64,000 nt of DNA from Prunus persica (GCF_000346465.2 NC_034011.1:25789941-25853940), one strand, 5' to 3'; shown: positions 1-21,074, counted from the first letter of the stretch. Notes: generated by a model not told the origin, from the letters alone. Numbers and translations: made by a program.

Positions 1-4273
<4,273 letters not shown>

Positions 4274-4443
4274 GAAAGATGATAGAGATTGTGCAGGCAG
4301 GCAGGCAGGCAATCAGTCAGTTTGTGAGTTATGTATTTGTAATCTGCTGGTTGTGTAAACTTAAAGTGTTGTAACATGTAATAATGATGTAATAATGGGG
4401 ATGTGAGATGCTTATATGTATTATATATGAAGTTGGGAGTTTT
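4274..4443 (+). other. 3' UTR of copy 1
   Basis: Starts after the TAA stop and contains a short GGCA tandem run near 4296-4310, then AT-rich sequence. It ends where a truncated array copy begins abruptly. Confidence 0.55.
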
Positions 4444-7143
<2,700 letters not shown>

Positions 7144-7359
7144 CCCTTAGCTGAGATCAATTAGAGTTATCAATTAGAGTTTATGTCTCGTATAATTAAT
7201 ATATATATGTATGCTTAATCTTGGTTTAATTACTAGCTACTTGTATGTAGTTAGGTAATGCAAGATTGATGTTGTATAATATAAGTTGGAGTTTATAATT
7301 TGTATCCCCCTTTGTTATGAGAAATACTTCTCTGGCTCGACGTCAATGTTTATATTTCT

Positions 7360-7900
7360 AAGCATTCACAATGGTTATTCAATAGATGGTAAATAGTTCA
7401 TAGTTCAATATTAAACTATTTTGGCATTTATTGAATTGAACTGCAGTTTTACTTGTAATAGTACAATTCAATAGCTTTAGATCAATAGTTATATTTACTT
7501 ACATTTTTTTTCACATACTCAAATAAAATTTAATAACACTAAAAAATTGTATCATTGAAATATTTTCAAAGATATCTTTAAAAAGAGACCAATTTTGAAT
7601 ATATTTGAAAAAATAAATAAATTATTTTTTTTCTATTGCATTGAACTATTGAACAACCATTGCATATGCTCTTAACAACATAATGTATTAACTGCCGTAT
7701 TTTATATATTTTTTATTGACATGTGGATCTCATGGTTAGTCTATTGCAATTGCGATAGATGGTTCATCATATAGCACTCTCTATTGCAATTGCATCTATT
7801 CCAATGAACTAAATCACACCATTGCAAGTAAGATTTTATTGTTTTAGTTCAATTTCATGCAATAAAATTGCATTGCTCCTAACCATTACAAATGCTCTTA
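7360..7900. mobile_element. MITE-like element with terminal inverted repeats
   Basis: The left end reads AAGCATTCACAATGGTTATT. The right end, read on the other strand, is AAGAGCATTTGTAATGGTTA. An internal inverted copy of the same end motif lies near 7640-7672 (CTATTGAACAACCATTGCA), so the element looks composite. It has no coding capacity. A matching element follows copy 3 (about 10937-12314). The equivalent site after copy 4 (about 16400) lacks it, so it inserted in the lineage of copies 2 and 3. Confidence 0.65.
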
Positions 7901-7909
7901 TGTAACCAC

Positions 7910-7911
<2 letters not shown>

Positions 7912-7981
<70 letters not shown>
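7912..7981. repeat. (GA)n microsatellite
   Basis: About 35 GA units directly after the MITE. The orthologous tract after copy 3 (12326-12364) has about 19 units, so it is length-variable between duplicates. Confidence 0.95.
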
Positions 7982-7985
<4 letters not shown>

Positions 7986-9423
7986 TATTGGCACAGGGGC
8001 ATGAAGTATTTTCCTATGTTTTTGCCCTTTTTTTTATTGTTCTACAAGTTTACCAGTTACACAGACATTCCACTACGGATACAGATAAAGGCAATCCATC
8101 AAAAGATTATATTATGTTTGATAACATAACAATTAGGAAATTCACCATCTTTTAACTAAGGCTTAACTCTTAATTTGCCCCCTGAACTTGTACCTAATTT
8201 TTTATTTACCCACTATTTTTTTTTAAAACAAAATTAAAGATATAATTTTTTTTTATTGTTTTGCCAAAAAATTTCTTCTTCTTCCCTTGTTTTGTTTTTT
8301 TGTTGTTGTTGTACAAGTTTACCAGTTACACACAGAGATATTCCACTATGGATACAGACAAAGGCAATCCATCAAAAGATTATCTTATATTTGGTAAAAT
8401 AACAATTAGGAAATCCACAATCTTTTAACTAATAATATATGTACATGATGGATCATTATATAATTCGATAAATGTTTGTTCACCGACCTCCACCCAGCCG
8501 CCGATGGGATCCACCACCTTCTTCCTCTTTCAGTTTGTCTTAGTTTTCTTTCGCAATCTTTAATTAATGAGAGCATCTGTGGTTGAGGTGTCAAACATAA
8601 CATTTAGAGAGCTAGTACTAAATTTGGGACCTTACAAACCATTTGAACTTATTTTCTGTTATCAAATTATCAGTTAAATTTACACATCCAAAAACGAGTT
8701 TACGTGATAGTCTTGTTTTTTTCAAATGAGAAAATAAAACTATATAACAAACCTATACGAACAACCAATGACAATAAGGGGAAACCAAAGGACGTGAATG
8801 ACTTCGGAAGTATGGCATAACAAGATAGACAATTAGTCATGAAAGTAACATCTCCCTACAATTGGTTGTACATAAATTTACAACCAATTGGCATACAAAA
8901 TTCAGGTGAGAGTAAAAAGTATGCTGGATTGGTAATGATGTGGCACTTTGTTATAATTTATGACGCAAATAATAAGTTAATATCATGGGGTTTTTTATTT
9001 AAATAAAGGACCTACTAGTATAGTAGTTTGAAGCATTTACTTCCTCATGTAAGGTTCTGAGTTCGAATTCTAACATTCGTGTAGTGTGCGTGAGTTTAGT
9101 ACGTCATCATCAGAAAGGTCTTTAAAAAAAAAACAAAATAAAGACCTTCCATTTTAATACTAGCAAAATAAGCGAAAAAGATGAACGGACGAGAATTTTC
9201 GACGAATGCGGACAAAGAAATATATAGTAGCAAAGCAATGATGCATGGGTTTTGATTTTGAAGGCAGTTAGCTTTTGAGATTATGACAGAATAATGTATT
9301 ATTTTTTACTTGCTCAAAACAAAACCAGTAAATAAATACCCAGTCTCCCTCCCCATTTTCCATCTCATTCTCAGACTTTCTAAGAAGCAGGGTCTGGTTG
9401 GTTTCTTGTTCTACCACAATTAA

Positions 9424-10732
<1,309 letters not shown>

Positions 10733-11164
10733 CCCTCAGCTGAGATCAATTAGAGTTTATGTCTCGTATAATAAATATATATATATATATGCTTAATCTT
10801 GGTTTAATTACTAGCTACTTGTATGTAGTTAGGGAATGCAAGATTGATGTTGTATAATATAAGTTGGAGTTTATAATTTGTATCCCCCTTTGTTATGAGA
10901 AATACTTCTCTGGCTCGAAGTCAATGTCTATATTTCTAAGCATTCACAATGGTTATTCAATAGATGCCAAATACTTCATAGTTCAATATTGAATTATTTT
11001 CACATCTATTGAATTGAACTGCAATTTTACTTGTAATGGTATAGTTCAATAGCTTCATATCAATAGTTATATTTACTTACATGTTTTTTTTACATACTCA
11101 AATAAAATTTAATAACACTAAAAAATTGTATCATTGAAATATTTTCAAAGAGATCTTCAAAAAG

Positions 11165-11987
11165 GAGTTTTTATCAAAAATAGCCAAAATTTAACCCCCA
11201 AATTCATAAATGTCAGTTTTTAAAAATAATTTCAAATATAGCAAAAAACTCACTTAAATTGACCCAAATGCCCTCTAAATTATAACTCAATTACACCTAA
11301 AAGCTAAAACCCAAAATAGCAAGAGCACAAAAACAAGATTGGCTTCGTCAACTTAATCATGCCTATGAATCCTATCATAAAAATGACAATGTAATTACCA
11401 AAAAGAAGAAGAAAAGGAACAGCCGATGTTTTCATAAATCCAAGCAATAAAAATCATCTCTGCGGCTATGACTTGATTCGGTGGGTTTGGGAGTTTTTTA
11501 CAATAAAAAAAGTTAAAGTCGGTTTCTTGACATAATAATTTTTAATTGAGAAAAAAAAGTTGAACTTTCTTGCAAAATTCGTATCATAAATACTGCTAGT
11601 CTGCATATGATATCAGGGGTTAAATTTTCTTGCAAACCATCATATGTGTTGCTGCCTTCCCTCAGCACAAGAGGTCAAGAAAAATTGCAAGGCCCTCGCT
11701 GTTCATAGACTATCTTCCCTCAACACAAACTTGTCTATATTAACTTTGCTTTCCATTAAGGGTGATTGGCGAGGGGCAGTGTCCTTGTGTTTGAGGGTAG
11801 GCTGGGTGGAGGGTGAGGCTTGTGCTCAATAGGTTACGGCTTGGAAGAGCATGCTTTTTGGTTAGGTTTTAATTTAGAGGGCATTTGGGTCAATTTAAGT
11901 GAGTTTTTGGCTATATTTGAAAGTTTTTTAAAAAACTGACATTTATGAATTTGGGGGTTAAATTTTGGCTATTTTTGATAAAAACTC
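11165..11987. mobile_element. Non-autonomous Mutator-like element (TIR-MULE), 823 bp
   Basis: Long terminal inverted repeats of roughly 115 bases begin GAGTTTTTATCAAAAATAGC on the left, and the same sequence is read on the opposite strand from 11987. The element is flanked by perfect 9-bp direct repeats TTCAAAAAG (11156-11164 and 11988-11996). The paralogous site after copy 2 (about 7570) has the sequence uninterrupted with a single TTTAAAAAG. A 9-bp target duplication plus long inverted repeats is the Mutator superfamily signature. The interior has no transposase; a 62-residue open frame at 11644 is not recognised. Confidence 0.9.
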
Positions 11988-12323
11988 TTCAAAAAGAGAC
12001 CAATTTTGAATATATTTGAAAAAACAAATTAATTATTTTTTTTTTTCTATTGCATAGAACTATTGAACAACCATTGCAGATGCTCTTAACAACATAATGC
12101 ATTAATTGTTGTAGTTTATATATTTTTTATTGACATGTGGATCTCATGGTTAGTCTATTGCAATTGCAATAGAGGGTTCATCACATAGCACTCTTTATTG
12201 CAATTGCATCTATTGCAATGAACTAAATCACACCATTGCAATTGAGATTTTATTGTTTTATTTCAATTTCATGCAATAAAATTGCATTGCTCCTAATCAT
12301 TGTAAATGCTCTTATGTAACATC

Positions 12324-12325
<2 letters not shown>

Positions 12326-12364
<39 letters not shown>
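12326..12364. repeat. (GA)n microsatellite
   Basis: About 19 GA units; paralogous to the longer tract at 7912-7981. Confidence 0.95.
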
Positions 12365-12366
<2 letters not shown>

Positions 12367-12546
12367 ATATTGGCACAGAGGCATGAAGTATTTTCCTTCT
12401 TTTTTTTTGCCCTATTTTTTTTATTGTTCTACAAGTTTACCCATTACATAGACATTCCACTTCGAATACAGATAAAGGCAATTCATCAAAAGATTATATT
12501 GTGTTTGATAACATAACAATTAGGAAATCTACCATCTTTTAACTAA

Positions 12547-13460
12547 GGCTTAACTCTTGATTTGCCCTCTAAATTTGTACATAAATTTTGATTTACCCAC
12601 TATTTTTTTTTTAAGAAAATTAAATATATGAACTTTTTTTTTTCGCCAATTTTTTCTATGTCGTCTAAATCCTCAACATTTCATCCAATTTTATGTTAAA
12701 TCATTTAAAAAATTATTTTTTGAAAAAAATTGAAGAAAAAAATTTTCGTGAGTCCCACTTAACCAAACCCAATGCCAAGCCCACATCCCTCCCCCCCAAC
12801 CCGAAGAACCCATCCCTCATTCCCCTTCTGTCTCTCCCCCTCCCATGCCCCTCCTCCTCCTCCTCCTCCTCCTCCTTCCCCTTCCCCTTCTTCCCCTTTT
12901 ATATCCCCCACCTTCTCCCTCTAATCTCTTTCGCTCTCTCTCCTCCCGCAACCCCATCGACCACAAACCCCATTGAGGCACCCCCGCCCCCCTCATCAAC
13001 CCAACCTCACAGACCCTGCTCCCACCCGAGACCCATCCCCAGCCCTTGCCCCACCTGAGACCCATCTCCAAGCCCTTGCCCAAACCCAAACCCATCACAT
13101 CCCCCAACACTTTCTCCCTTCCCCTCCCCCCNNNNNNNNNNNNNNNNNNNNNNNNNNNNNNNNNNNNNNNNNNNNNNNNNNNNNNNNNNNNNNNNNNNNN
13201 NNNNNNNNNNNNNNNNNNNNNNNNNNNNNNNATATTTCAATTTTTAAAAGTTTTTCATTTTATTTTTCAGTGTTTATATATTGTTAACGTGTAAAATGAC
13301 AATTTTGCCCTCACATTTAATGGCAAATTGAATGAAATGTTACAGATTTAAACATCAATGGACAAATTGGGTGAAAAAACAAAAGTTCATATCCTTAATT
13401 TTAATATAAGGTAAATTAAAAATTAGGTACAAATTTAAAGAGGAAATCAAGAGTTAAGCC
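12547..13460. mobile_element. Second Mutator-like element with C-rich interior, interrupted by gap
   Basis: The inverted ends are GGCTTAACTCTTGATTTGCC on the left and GGCTTAACTCTTGATTTCCT read from the right; similarity continues inward for about 100 or more bases. Perfect 9-bp direct repeats TTTAACTAA flank it (12538-12546 and 13461-13469). The empty site is seen in the paralogous flank at about 8423 (TTTTAACTAATAATATATG). The interior from 12770 to 13131 is extremely C-rich and gives proline-rich or glycine-rich frames on both strands that resemble no protein I know. Bases 13132-13231 are N, so the true length is unknown. A left-end-only copy sits at about 8160-8245. Confidence 0.85.
13132..13231. 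other. Assembly gap (100 N)
   Basis: Exactly 100 N directly after a C-rich homopolymer-like run, inside a Mutator-like element. The run probably broke the assembly. Confidence 0.99.
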
Positions 13461-13819
13461 TTTAACTAATAATATACTATATAATATTTACATGATAGAC
13501 CCAAATGCTTCCACCGCCGACGGTGGGACCCACCCCAGCTTTTTGTTCCTCTTTCTGTCCTAATTTTCTTTCTTAATCTTTAATTTGTTATAAAATCACC
13601 ATTTTCAATAACCATGGTAGCCACAACCTTCGCGGTCGACCATATTGAAAGTTCCAAATTAGATAGTAAAGTGACTATATTAATGACAGCATCTGTGGTT
13701 GAAGTGTCACCCGTCCGGTGGAGATAAAAATATATAGTAGCAAAGCAATGATGCATGTTAGAGCTCCAATAGAAACAACATATCACGCATGGGTTTTGAT
13801 TTTCAAGGCAACAAGAGCA

Positions 13820-13907
13820 AATGTCAAAATTTGACTGCCCGTTGCAGCCTTGTTTTACTCTATTCTTAAATGTCAAAATTTGACTGCCCGTTGCAGCCTT
13901 GTTTTAC
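13820..13907. repeat. Short direct duplication, about 39 bp x 2
   Basis: Bases 13820-13858 (starting AATGTCAAAATTTGACTGCC) are repeated at 13869-13907. Other copies of this flank (for example near 1263) have it once, so this is a local duplication upstream of copy 4. Confidence 0.85.
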
Positions 13908-14761
13908 GAAGTGTCAAATTTTACTCGTATTCGTGTTGTGTAAGGATCATATATATATATGTTAAGAATGCTTAATTTAAATTTGATTCATTTAATAAAC
14001 GTGTCGTGTTGGGTTAATCTGCTAACTCTTCATATGGGTTTTGAGTTATATATTGGATTGATCTACTAAGAGCATCTCTAACTCATATATCAAATTGTCA
14101 CATAGACATGAAATATCAAAAATTCAAATTTAACATTTTGCAATTGACATCTCCCTTGGAGATACTCTATGTGGTAAACTAGTAACTAGCGGAATAAAAA
14201 TGTAGACAAAAAAAAAGTAGGAAAAGAAATGACTATTCAAAGAATTTTGATAATTTAACAAGTAATTGCATTCTTTTTTTATATATAAAATACTGATTAT
14301 ATTTTGCCTCTTTCTATGTATGAAGATTAAGAAAAAGAGATTAAAAAATAAAATAAAATTAGAAAAATGAAGAAAATGAAGAAGAAACAAAGAAACTGGT
14401 TGGCAGGTTAGATATTTTAGCGAGTTTGTGAGTTGAATTCTTTAATAAACCTATTATGTAGGTATTTTAGTAGGTTGGTGGGTTGACTCGAAACCCATTT
14501 ATTTATTAAACGAATCATAGGGTTGACTTGAAAATTTATTCGTGCGGATTAATTTGTTAATTTTCCGTGTGGGTTTCGAATTGTGTTGGAAATTGCGACT
14601 CCCTACACTATCAAAACAAAACCAGTAAATTGTCACAGCTTACGTTATTATCTGGATGTTACTGTATGAACGAACCAATTAACAATTTGTGTTCGTCTTT
14701 ACAGCGGCGACGAGTCAAACTATGCAGACATGATTGAATGAAAGTTCAAGCTTGAAACAGA

Positions 14762-14769
14762 TATAAATA
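14762..14769 (+). promoter_or_regulatory. TATA box of copy 4
   Basis: TATAAATA lies 156 bases before the ATG of copy 4, within ACAGATATAAATACCC. Copies 2 and 3 have the weaker TAAATAAATACCC at the corresponding place, so the copy 4 promoter differs. Confidence 0.5.
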
Positions 14770-14855
14770 CCCATTTTCCATCACAACAGATTACACAAAC
14801 AGACAATCCCATCTCATTCTCTGGCTTTCTAAAAAGCAGGCTCTTTTTTTTTTAA

Positions 14856-16205
<1,350 letters not shown>

Positions 16206-16830
16206 GGAGCTAAGATCAATTAGAGTTTCTGTCTCATATAATTAATATATGTATGCTTAATCTTGGTTTAATTACTAGCTTCTTGTATGTGGTAAGGGAA
16301 TGCAAGATTTCATGTTGTACATAATATAAGTTGGAGTTTGTAATTTGTATGCCTTTTTATTTTGGAAGAAACTTATTTGTCTCGGTGCCACAGTCTATTT
16401 TCATATCTCTCTCTTCACATGACATGTGATAAGTGATACGAAAATAGAGATAGAACGATGGTTGGCACCGAGGCATGAAGTATTTTTCCTATTGTTGCAC
16501 ACTATAATAAGAATATGGATGCCGACATATGTGGCATCACAAGTGATCTTTCTCCCTTGTTTTGTCTGACATTATTTTATTATCTAAAGTTATTGTATTG
16601 GCCAATACAATAAAACTTACAAGAAAGAAATCATGGAAATGACGTGGCACAGATTTTTGCTCTTTCCGGTCAATCCAAACTTCGTCTCTCTCTTTTGACT
16701 GCCCTCTCAGCCTCTCCCTCCATCACACAACGAGTAAAGACAACTAACAAGAAACAGGAACACCATCTCGTTCTTTTGCTATCTTATATAAAACCCTCAA
16801 CTTCAACTAGGTTCTTGGACATATCCATCC
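16206..16830. other. 3' flank of copy 4 with a hairpin-forming segment
   Basis: No gene. Bases 16381-16472 form an imperfect inverted repeat: CTCGGTGCCA pairs with TGGCACCGAG at the far end, and TATTTTC with GAAAATA inside. It matches the insertion site of the MITE after copies 2 and 3. The last 200 bases may be a decayed promoter for the relic exon that follows. Confidence 0.5.
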
Positions 16831-17047
16831 ATGGCTGCAGCCTGCAGGCCACGGCTTCCACTGTTTCCTTACGTACTCTCTAGCTGTAAATAAGGGTCTT
16901 TCTGGGTATACTAAGAGTAGGACAAATTTGACATGGTTTGCTGAACAAGGTTGTCGGTGATCATCATCATCACTTGCTGCAGCGAGCTTAATTAGGCTGC
17001 TGAGGGTGCAACTTGGGCTTCTCATAGCCACTGATTTTCCTCCACCT
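16831..17047 (+). pseudogene. Decayed exon 1 of an enone oxidoreductase copy
   Basis: Nucleotide similarity to exon 1 of the array persists along the whole length. ATGGCTGCAGC is followed by GTAAATAAGGGTCTTTCTGG (compare GTAAACAAGGCTTGGGTGT in copy 1). Then come AAGGTTGTCG, TTGCTGCAGCGAGCTTAATT, and GCCACTGATTTTCCTCCACC immediately before a preserved donor GTGAGCT. Several indels and stops break the frame; the first open stretch stops after about 17 codons. No exon 2 homologue was seen in the following 1.4 kb. This is the right-hand limit of the array. Confidence 0.75.
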
Positions 17048-18445
17048 GTGAGCTAGCCCTCTCTCTCTCTCTACACTTTATTTAGTGGGTTCGGTTTGTT
17101 TATTTTGGGATCATGACCTGTATAAAATTCTCTATTATATATTTCTTTTGCTAGACATTGATCTGTGATCAAACCAAAAATAAATAACAAAACATTAAAC
17201 CGTGAGATTATGGTTATTGTTGCTGCTGTTGCTCCTTGCCCCCTTTGCCTTTTCATTTATTGAAAAAAAATTATCTAATTATAATGTTTAAAAATTTCCT
17301 TTTTGGGTAACTCAGAATTTAAGGAGTTAGTTTATTTTTTTAATAATGAAAATACATAAATTGGAAAAATGATAGAGCTCTTAAATAACCTCAAAGTTAA
17401 GGGTAAGTATAAATATATGCGCCACTTGACCTAATGAACTATACTTAACATGTGCTTGGATAAAAATTCTAAGTATTATATATAAAGTGTTGCTAAACGA
17501 AACTTAAAATTAATTGAGGGCACCCTATGATCTAAATGCACCCTAATATTTAAATCAAAATATAAAATTAACTAAGCACACCCTATTTAACTACCAAAAA
17601 TACCCCTGATACCCTAATATCACACAACACTAAACCCATTCATTAATTTAAATATTATGTTGATGACACCAGTGAATACCGATGAACACTTGGCAGTGGT
17701 TGGTGAACAGTCTATAATATTTTTCAGAATTTTATGCTGTGAACTTATGAATAAACTATAAAGGGACTATATATATATATAGCTTAAAAAGTTCTCTGAG
17801 CAGTAGGGGCGAATACCATTGTGCGATTTTCTCCTCCTGATTGTAAGATTTGAAATTTTTGAGAGCTTATCTGCTTGCATGATTTTCTTTTACTACTCTG
17901 TGGGAATTGCCTACATTTGTTGATGAACTATGTATATGCTGGCCATATATGACGATAGAAGAATCAAGATGCCTATTGTATTGTGTTTTTGCCTTCTTTA
18001 TATATTTTTTTTAATTATGAAATTGCCTGAAATAACTTTCATTTGAGATAGATTTCTGAATTAGGGTTGAATATGGTGAGTAGGGTAGGGTGTACTTATT
18101 AACATTACATTTCATTCACAATTCAATATATTCTTTTCGGTCATTTTATAATAGAATAAATTAGTAATTCAATAAATAGTTTGATAGTAGGGTGTGCTCA
18201 GTTAATTTTACGGTTTGTTTAGCAGCACTCTTATATATATAAATTCACGCATAGTCCAACAATTTGGTGAACAAGATGTGACTAAATAGGATCAAATGGA
18301 AATAATATAACATGTATATATTTCCATCGATCTTGAAGTTATTTCTAAACATTAATTATTTATACGTAGGTAAAAACAACTAGCTTGTAGGATCATCTAC
18401 CATTCTCCTTATTATTTTCATATAGCCTCCTTTCACTTTCAGGCA
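17048..18445. other. Spacer with a TIR element
   Basis: No gene recognised. AT-rich; most of 17487-18229 is a terminal-inverted-repeat element described separately. Confidence 0.55.
17487..18229. mobile_element. Non-autonomous DNA element with inverted ends, about 740 bp
   Basis: The left end is GTGTTGCTAAACGAAACTTA. The right end read on the other strand is GTGCTGCTAAACAAACCGTA. Similarity continues inward (AAAATTAAnTGAG, then CACCCTA). Both flanks are TATATA-rich, so the target duplication cannot be defined with confidence. There is no coding capacity. The superfamily is not assigned. Confidence 0.6.
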
Positions 18446-20235
18446 CTACATATCCCTGGAGTCCAGACACCAACAATAGTAATCAGACCTTGAGGCTTCC
18501 AGCATTTGTTCTGGGTTCATCCTCTCGAGCTCATTTTGGCGCCACGATGCAAAGTTGTTCCTGTTCTGTGGGTCAGAAGCTAGTGGGTAAGCCTCTGTCT
18601 TGTGAACTTGGGATCGCATTCTCATGTAGAGCTTCATTGTTGCAACACAATCCTCATAAGGGTCTTGAATGCCAGTTTGAATGTCATACCTGTAAATATG
18701 TAGGAGTTCCATTAGTACTCACATAGCTAGCTAGGTTTATATTTGGAATTTGAGATAGACGAAATTGATATAATAAGGTACTTGCCCAAGATATGCTTGT
18801 GTTAGATACTTGAGTGAGTTGCTGAGCTTGCTTGTTTTCATCAATGGAGGGTATTTTGCAGTATCCCTACATATAGTCACATACATTTGAAATTACTAAT
18901 GGAAAGTTCTACATATATGATGTTTCTCAAGTTTTGAGCTTGATCTAAAATTATATATGCTGGATTGAACAAAGGAAAATGGGGAAATAATGGGGAATTG
19001 AACTAAGACAACATATGGGATGATTAGTAACACAAGTAATTTTGTGCTTATCTTGCAATTAAGTTTGGTAGGGTAGAAGAAAATGAAAATTACCTGATCA
19101 TTACTTGTGGATATTCCACCTGCAAAGAGTCAAGATCATGATCCAAACCATGGCCCACAAGAATCCTAGCTTTTCCGCCTCTAGGTCGAATCTTCCACAT
19201 TGGTTCCCCATTGCAGAGGAAGTCTTGAATCTTCTTTTGCACTTGCCTCAGAGGCATTGCATCCCTTAAGTATTCAGGACGAATGCCAGTTGTTTCATAC
19301 CTATATGCATATACACAAGTATATATGTTGTACTATAGTTAGTATATACTAGAAGAAGCTCTCTACCTACACATATCATCTTTTCCATATAATATAGCTA
19401 CCTATAGTTTGTGACTGGAAGTAGTGGCTTGACATAAGACTGGAAGATGATGTTTTCGTATTCGTCGATGAGGCAGACCTTTGCACAGAGATCCAGGGAG
19501 CCGTCACTGCCCCCACCAACCATTTTGCAAGCAAGTGCAACAACTTGGGTGCCTCTTGTGCTACCATTTTCAGTATTGTCACGAATGCCCAAATTAGCAA
19601 AGCGACCAAGTAGGCCCTGCATGTATGAATAATATTAAGAATTGAGCTAATTTGCATTGAAAGAAAGAAAGAAAGAAAGAAAATTCATAATTAAGGTGGT
19701 GTGTTAATTTAGGATTATTACAGCATTTACACCAGAGAGTTGGCATCTGTCCTGGTGAACCCTGAGAGCATAAGGGCTGTCAAGGATAGCTAAGCAGAAT
19801 TTGCATCCTCTGGTGCTGAATATATTCCTGCATTCTTGTTTTGGCAATGGCCCTGAACAAAAACCAATACATACATACTATTAACTGGAAATTAAAAGAA
19901 TTCTGGAAGTATTAAAGAATATAATATATATTTTATATGTGTGTGTGTACGTGCAAGAGTAGAATTAATTGATTAATTGGTTTGATTACCTATAAGATGT
20001 TCCCTGAGAGATTCAAAGGATCTGCAATGTTTCTTACAGATTCCACATGTGGGTTCATGAGCTGAGTGATATGAGGTTCTCATGTGCTCCACTAAGTGCT
20101 CGATTTTGTTGAATTGTCTGTAGCATGCCGCACACTTGTTCCTGATCATTAAAAGTCACATAAACATGTATATATTGTGATTAGTTAAACAACTAGGATC
20201 ATGCATGATGCATAGAAGATTGATATTCTGATGGG

Positions 20236-20317
<82 letters not shown>

Positions 20318-20357
20318 AGTACCTCAGAGTTTCTGAAGACTCAACTCTGTAGTCCAT
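18446..20357 (-). CDS. C2H2 zinc-finger / RNA exonuclease 4-like (DEDD fold) protein, probably catalytically inactive
   Basis: The exons on the minus strand are 20357-20323, 20141-19990, 19852-19722, 19616-19402, 19300-19094, 18866-18786 and 18689-18446: 1065 bases, 354 residues. The N-terminus (about residues 13-100) has Cys/His clusters: CAAC then H-x3-H, CGIC, and CKFC with a following H and C, consistent with C2H2-type fingers. Residues about 125-290 match the REX4/ISG20-type exonuclease fold. Exo I reads ALACKMVGGGSDGS where active members have DCEMVG, so both metal-binding acids are missing. Exo II (ILVGHGLDHDL) is intact. Exo III (QDPYEDCVATM) keeps Asp but has Gln where the general-base His is expected. 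The protein is probably an RNA- or nucleic-acid-binding factor, not a nuclease. Intron 6 uses a GC donor. Intron 1 begins with a long (CT)n tract on the sense strand. Confidence 0.85.
20239..20314. repeat. (GA)n microsatellite in intron 1 of the exonuclease-like gene
   Basis: About 38 GA units. On the gene's sense strand it is (CT)n starting about eight bases after the exon 1 donor. Confidence 0.95.
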
Positions 20358-20448
20358 GATGGTTGAAAGACTAGTATACTCAAACAAAAAGGTAATTAAT
20401 TAAGGAAGCTGAACAAGACTTGAAGGGAAAGGTGGAGGGAATGGAAGG

Positions 20449-20456
20449 TATTTATA
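20449..20456 (-). promoter_or_regulatory. TATA box of the exonuclease-like gene
   Basis: TATAAATA on the minus strand, in context GCTATAAATACC, about 92 bases upstream of the ATG at 20357. Spacing suits a 5' UTR of about 60 bases. Confidence 0.55.
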
Positions 20457-21042
20457 GCAGTCCACGATAGGAGGAAGAGAATAGCTTCTGAGTGGGAGTG
20501 TAAGCATCTAGAGAGAGATTGATGATACGTGATTCCTTGAAGAAAAATAAAGCAATTAATATTGTTATCCCTTTGTTTTGGATTTTGGAGAACTCTGGTT
20601 GTTCCCACCCTATAATACTACTAAATTCTGGTTTTACCATCCAGTAACTAAGAACATTCGTCGTGATCCAAAAGCTTGGGGCCCACCATTCATTCAACCA
20701 GAATATTTCTCTCCTGCATGGGTACCTACCTGCTCTCCCCTCATCTCTCTTTCAGAATGACGTCCATCTGCACCAGAAGCATATAAATGGAGCATAGCCC
20801 ATTTGTTTCCTCTCTTTGTAATAGGATGAACAGTACTACATTAGCATACAAATGTGGTTTGTTTATGCCTTCAACCATCACATCATTGAGCTAATAAACA
20901 GTGGAAAAGGCTGCTATATATATTTCATGAATTCCTTAATAATGTTCACAAGGATATATTATAAATCCCATGCAGCATCAAATATCAATCAGATGAGATG
21001 AACCTTTTCTATTTTTTTCAATCTCATATCATCTTTGATTTG

Positions 21043-21074
<32 letters not shown>

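Noticed and set aside
7892..8155. Frame with a long (RE)n tract
   Set aside because: Translation of a (GA)n microsatellite; same for frames at 20199, 21641, 47388, 50103 and 50107.
12693..13058. Proline-rich 121-residue frame and the overlapping glycine-rich frame on the other strand
   Set aside because: Arises from the C-rich interior of a Mutator-like element; open on both strands because of composition.
16381..16472. Hairpin as a candidate microRNA precursor
   Set aside because: Pairing is interrupted after the outer 10 bases and the locus is an array flank; no support without small-RNA data.
18779..18790. GT donor for exon 6 of the exonuclease-like gene
   Set aside because: It would create an immediate stop in exon 7 and break the conserved YLGYDIQTG junction; the GC donor restores it.
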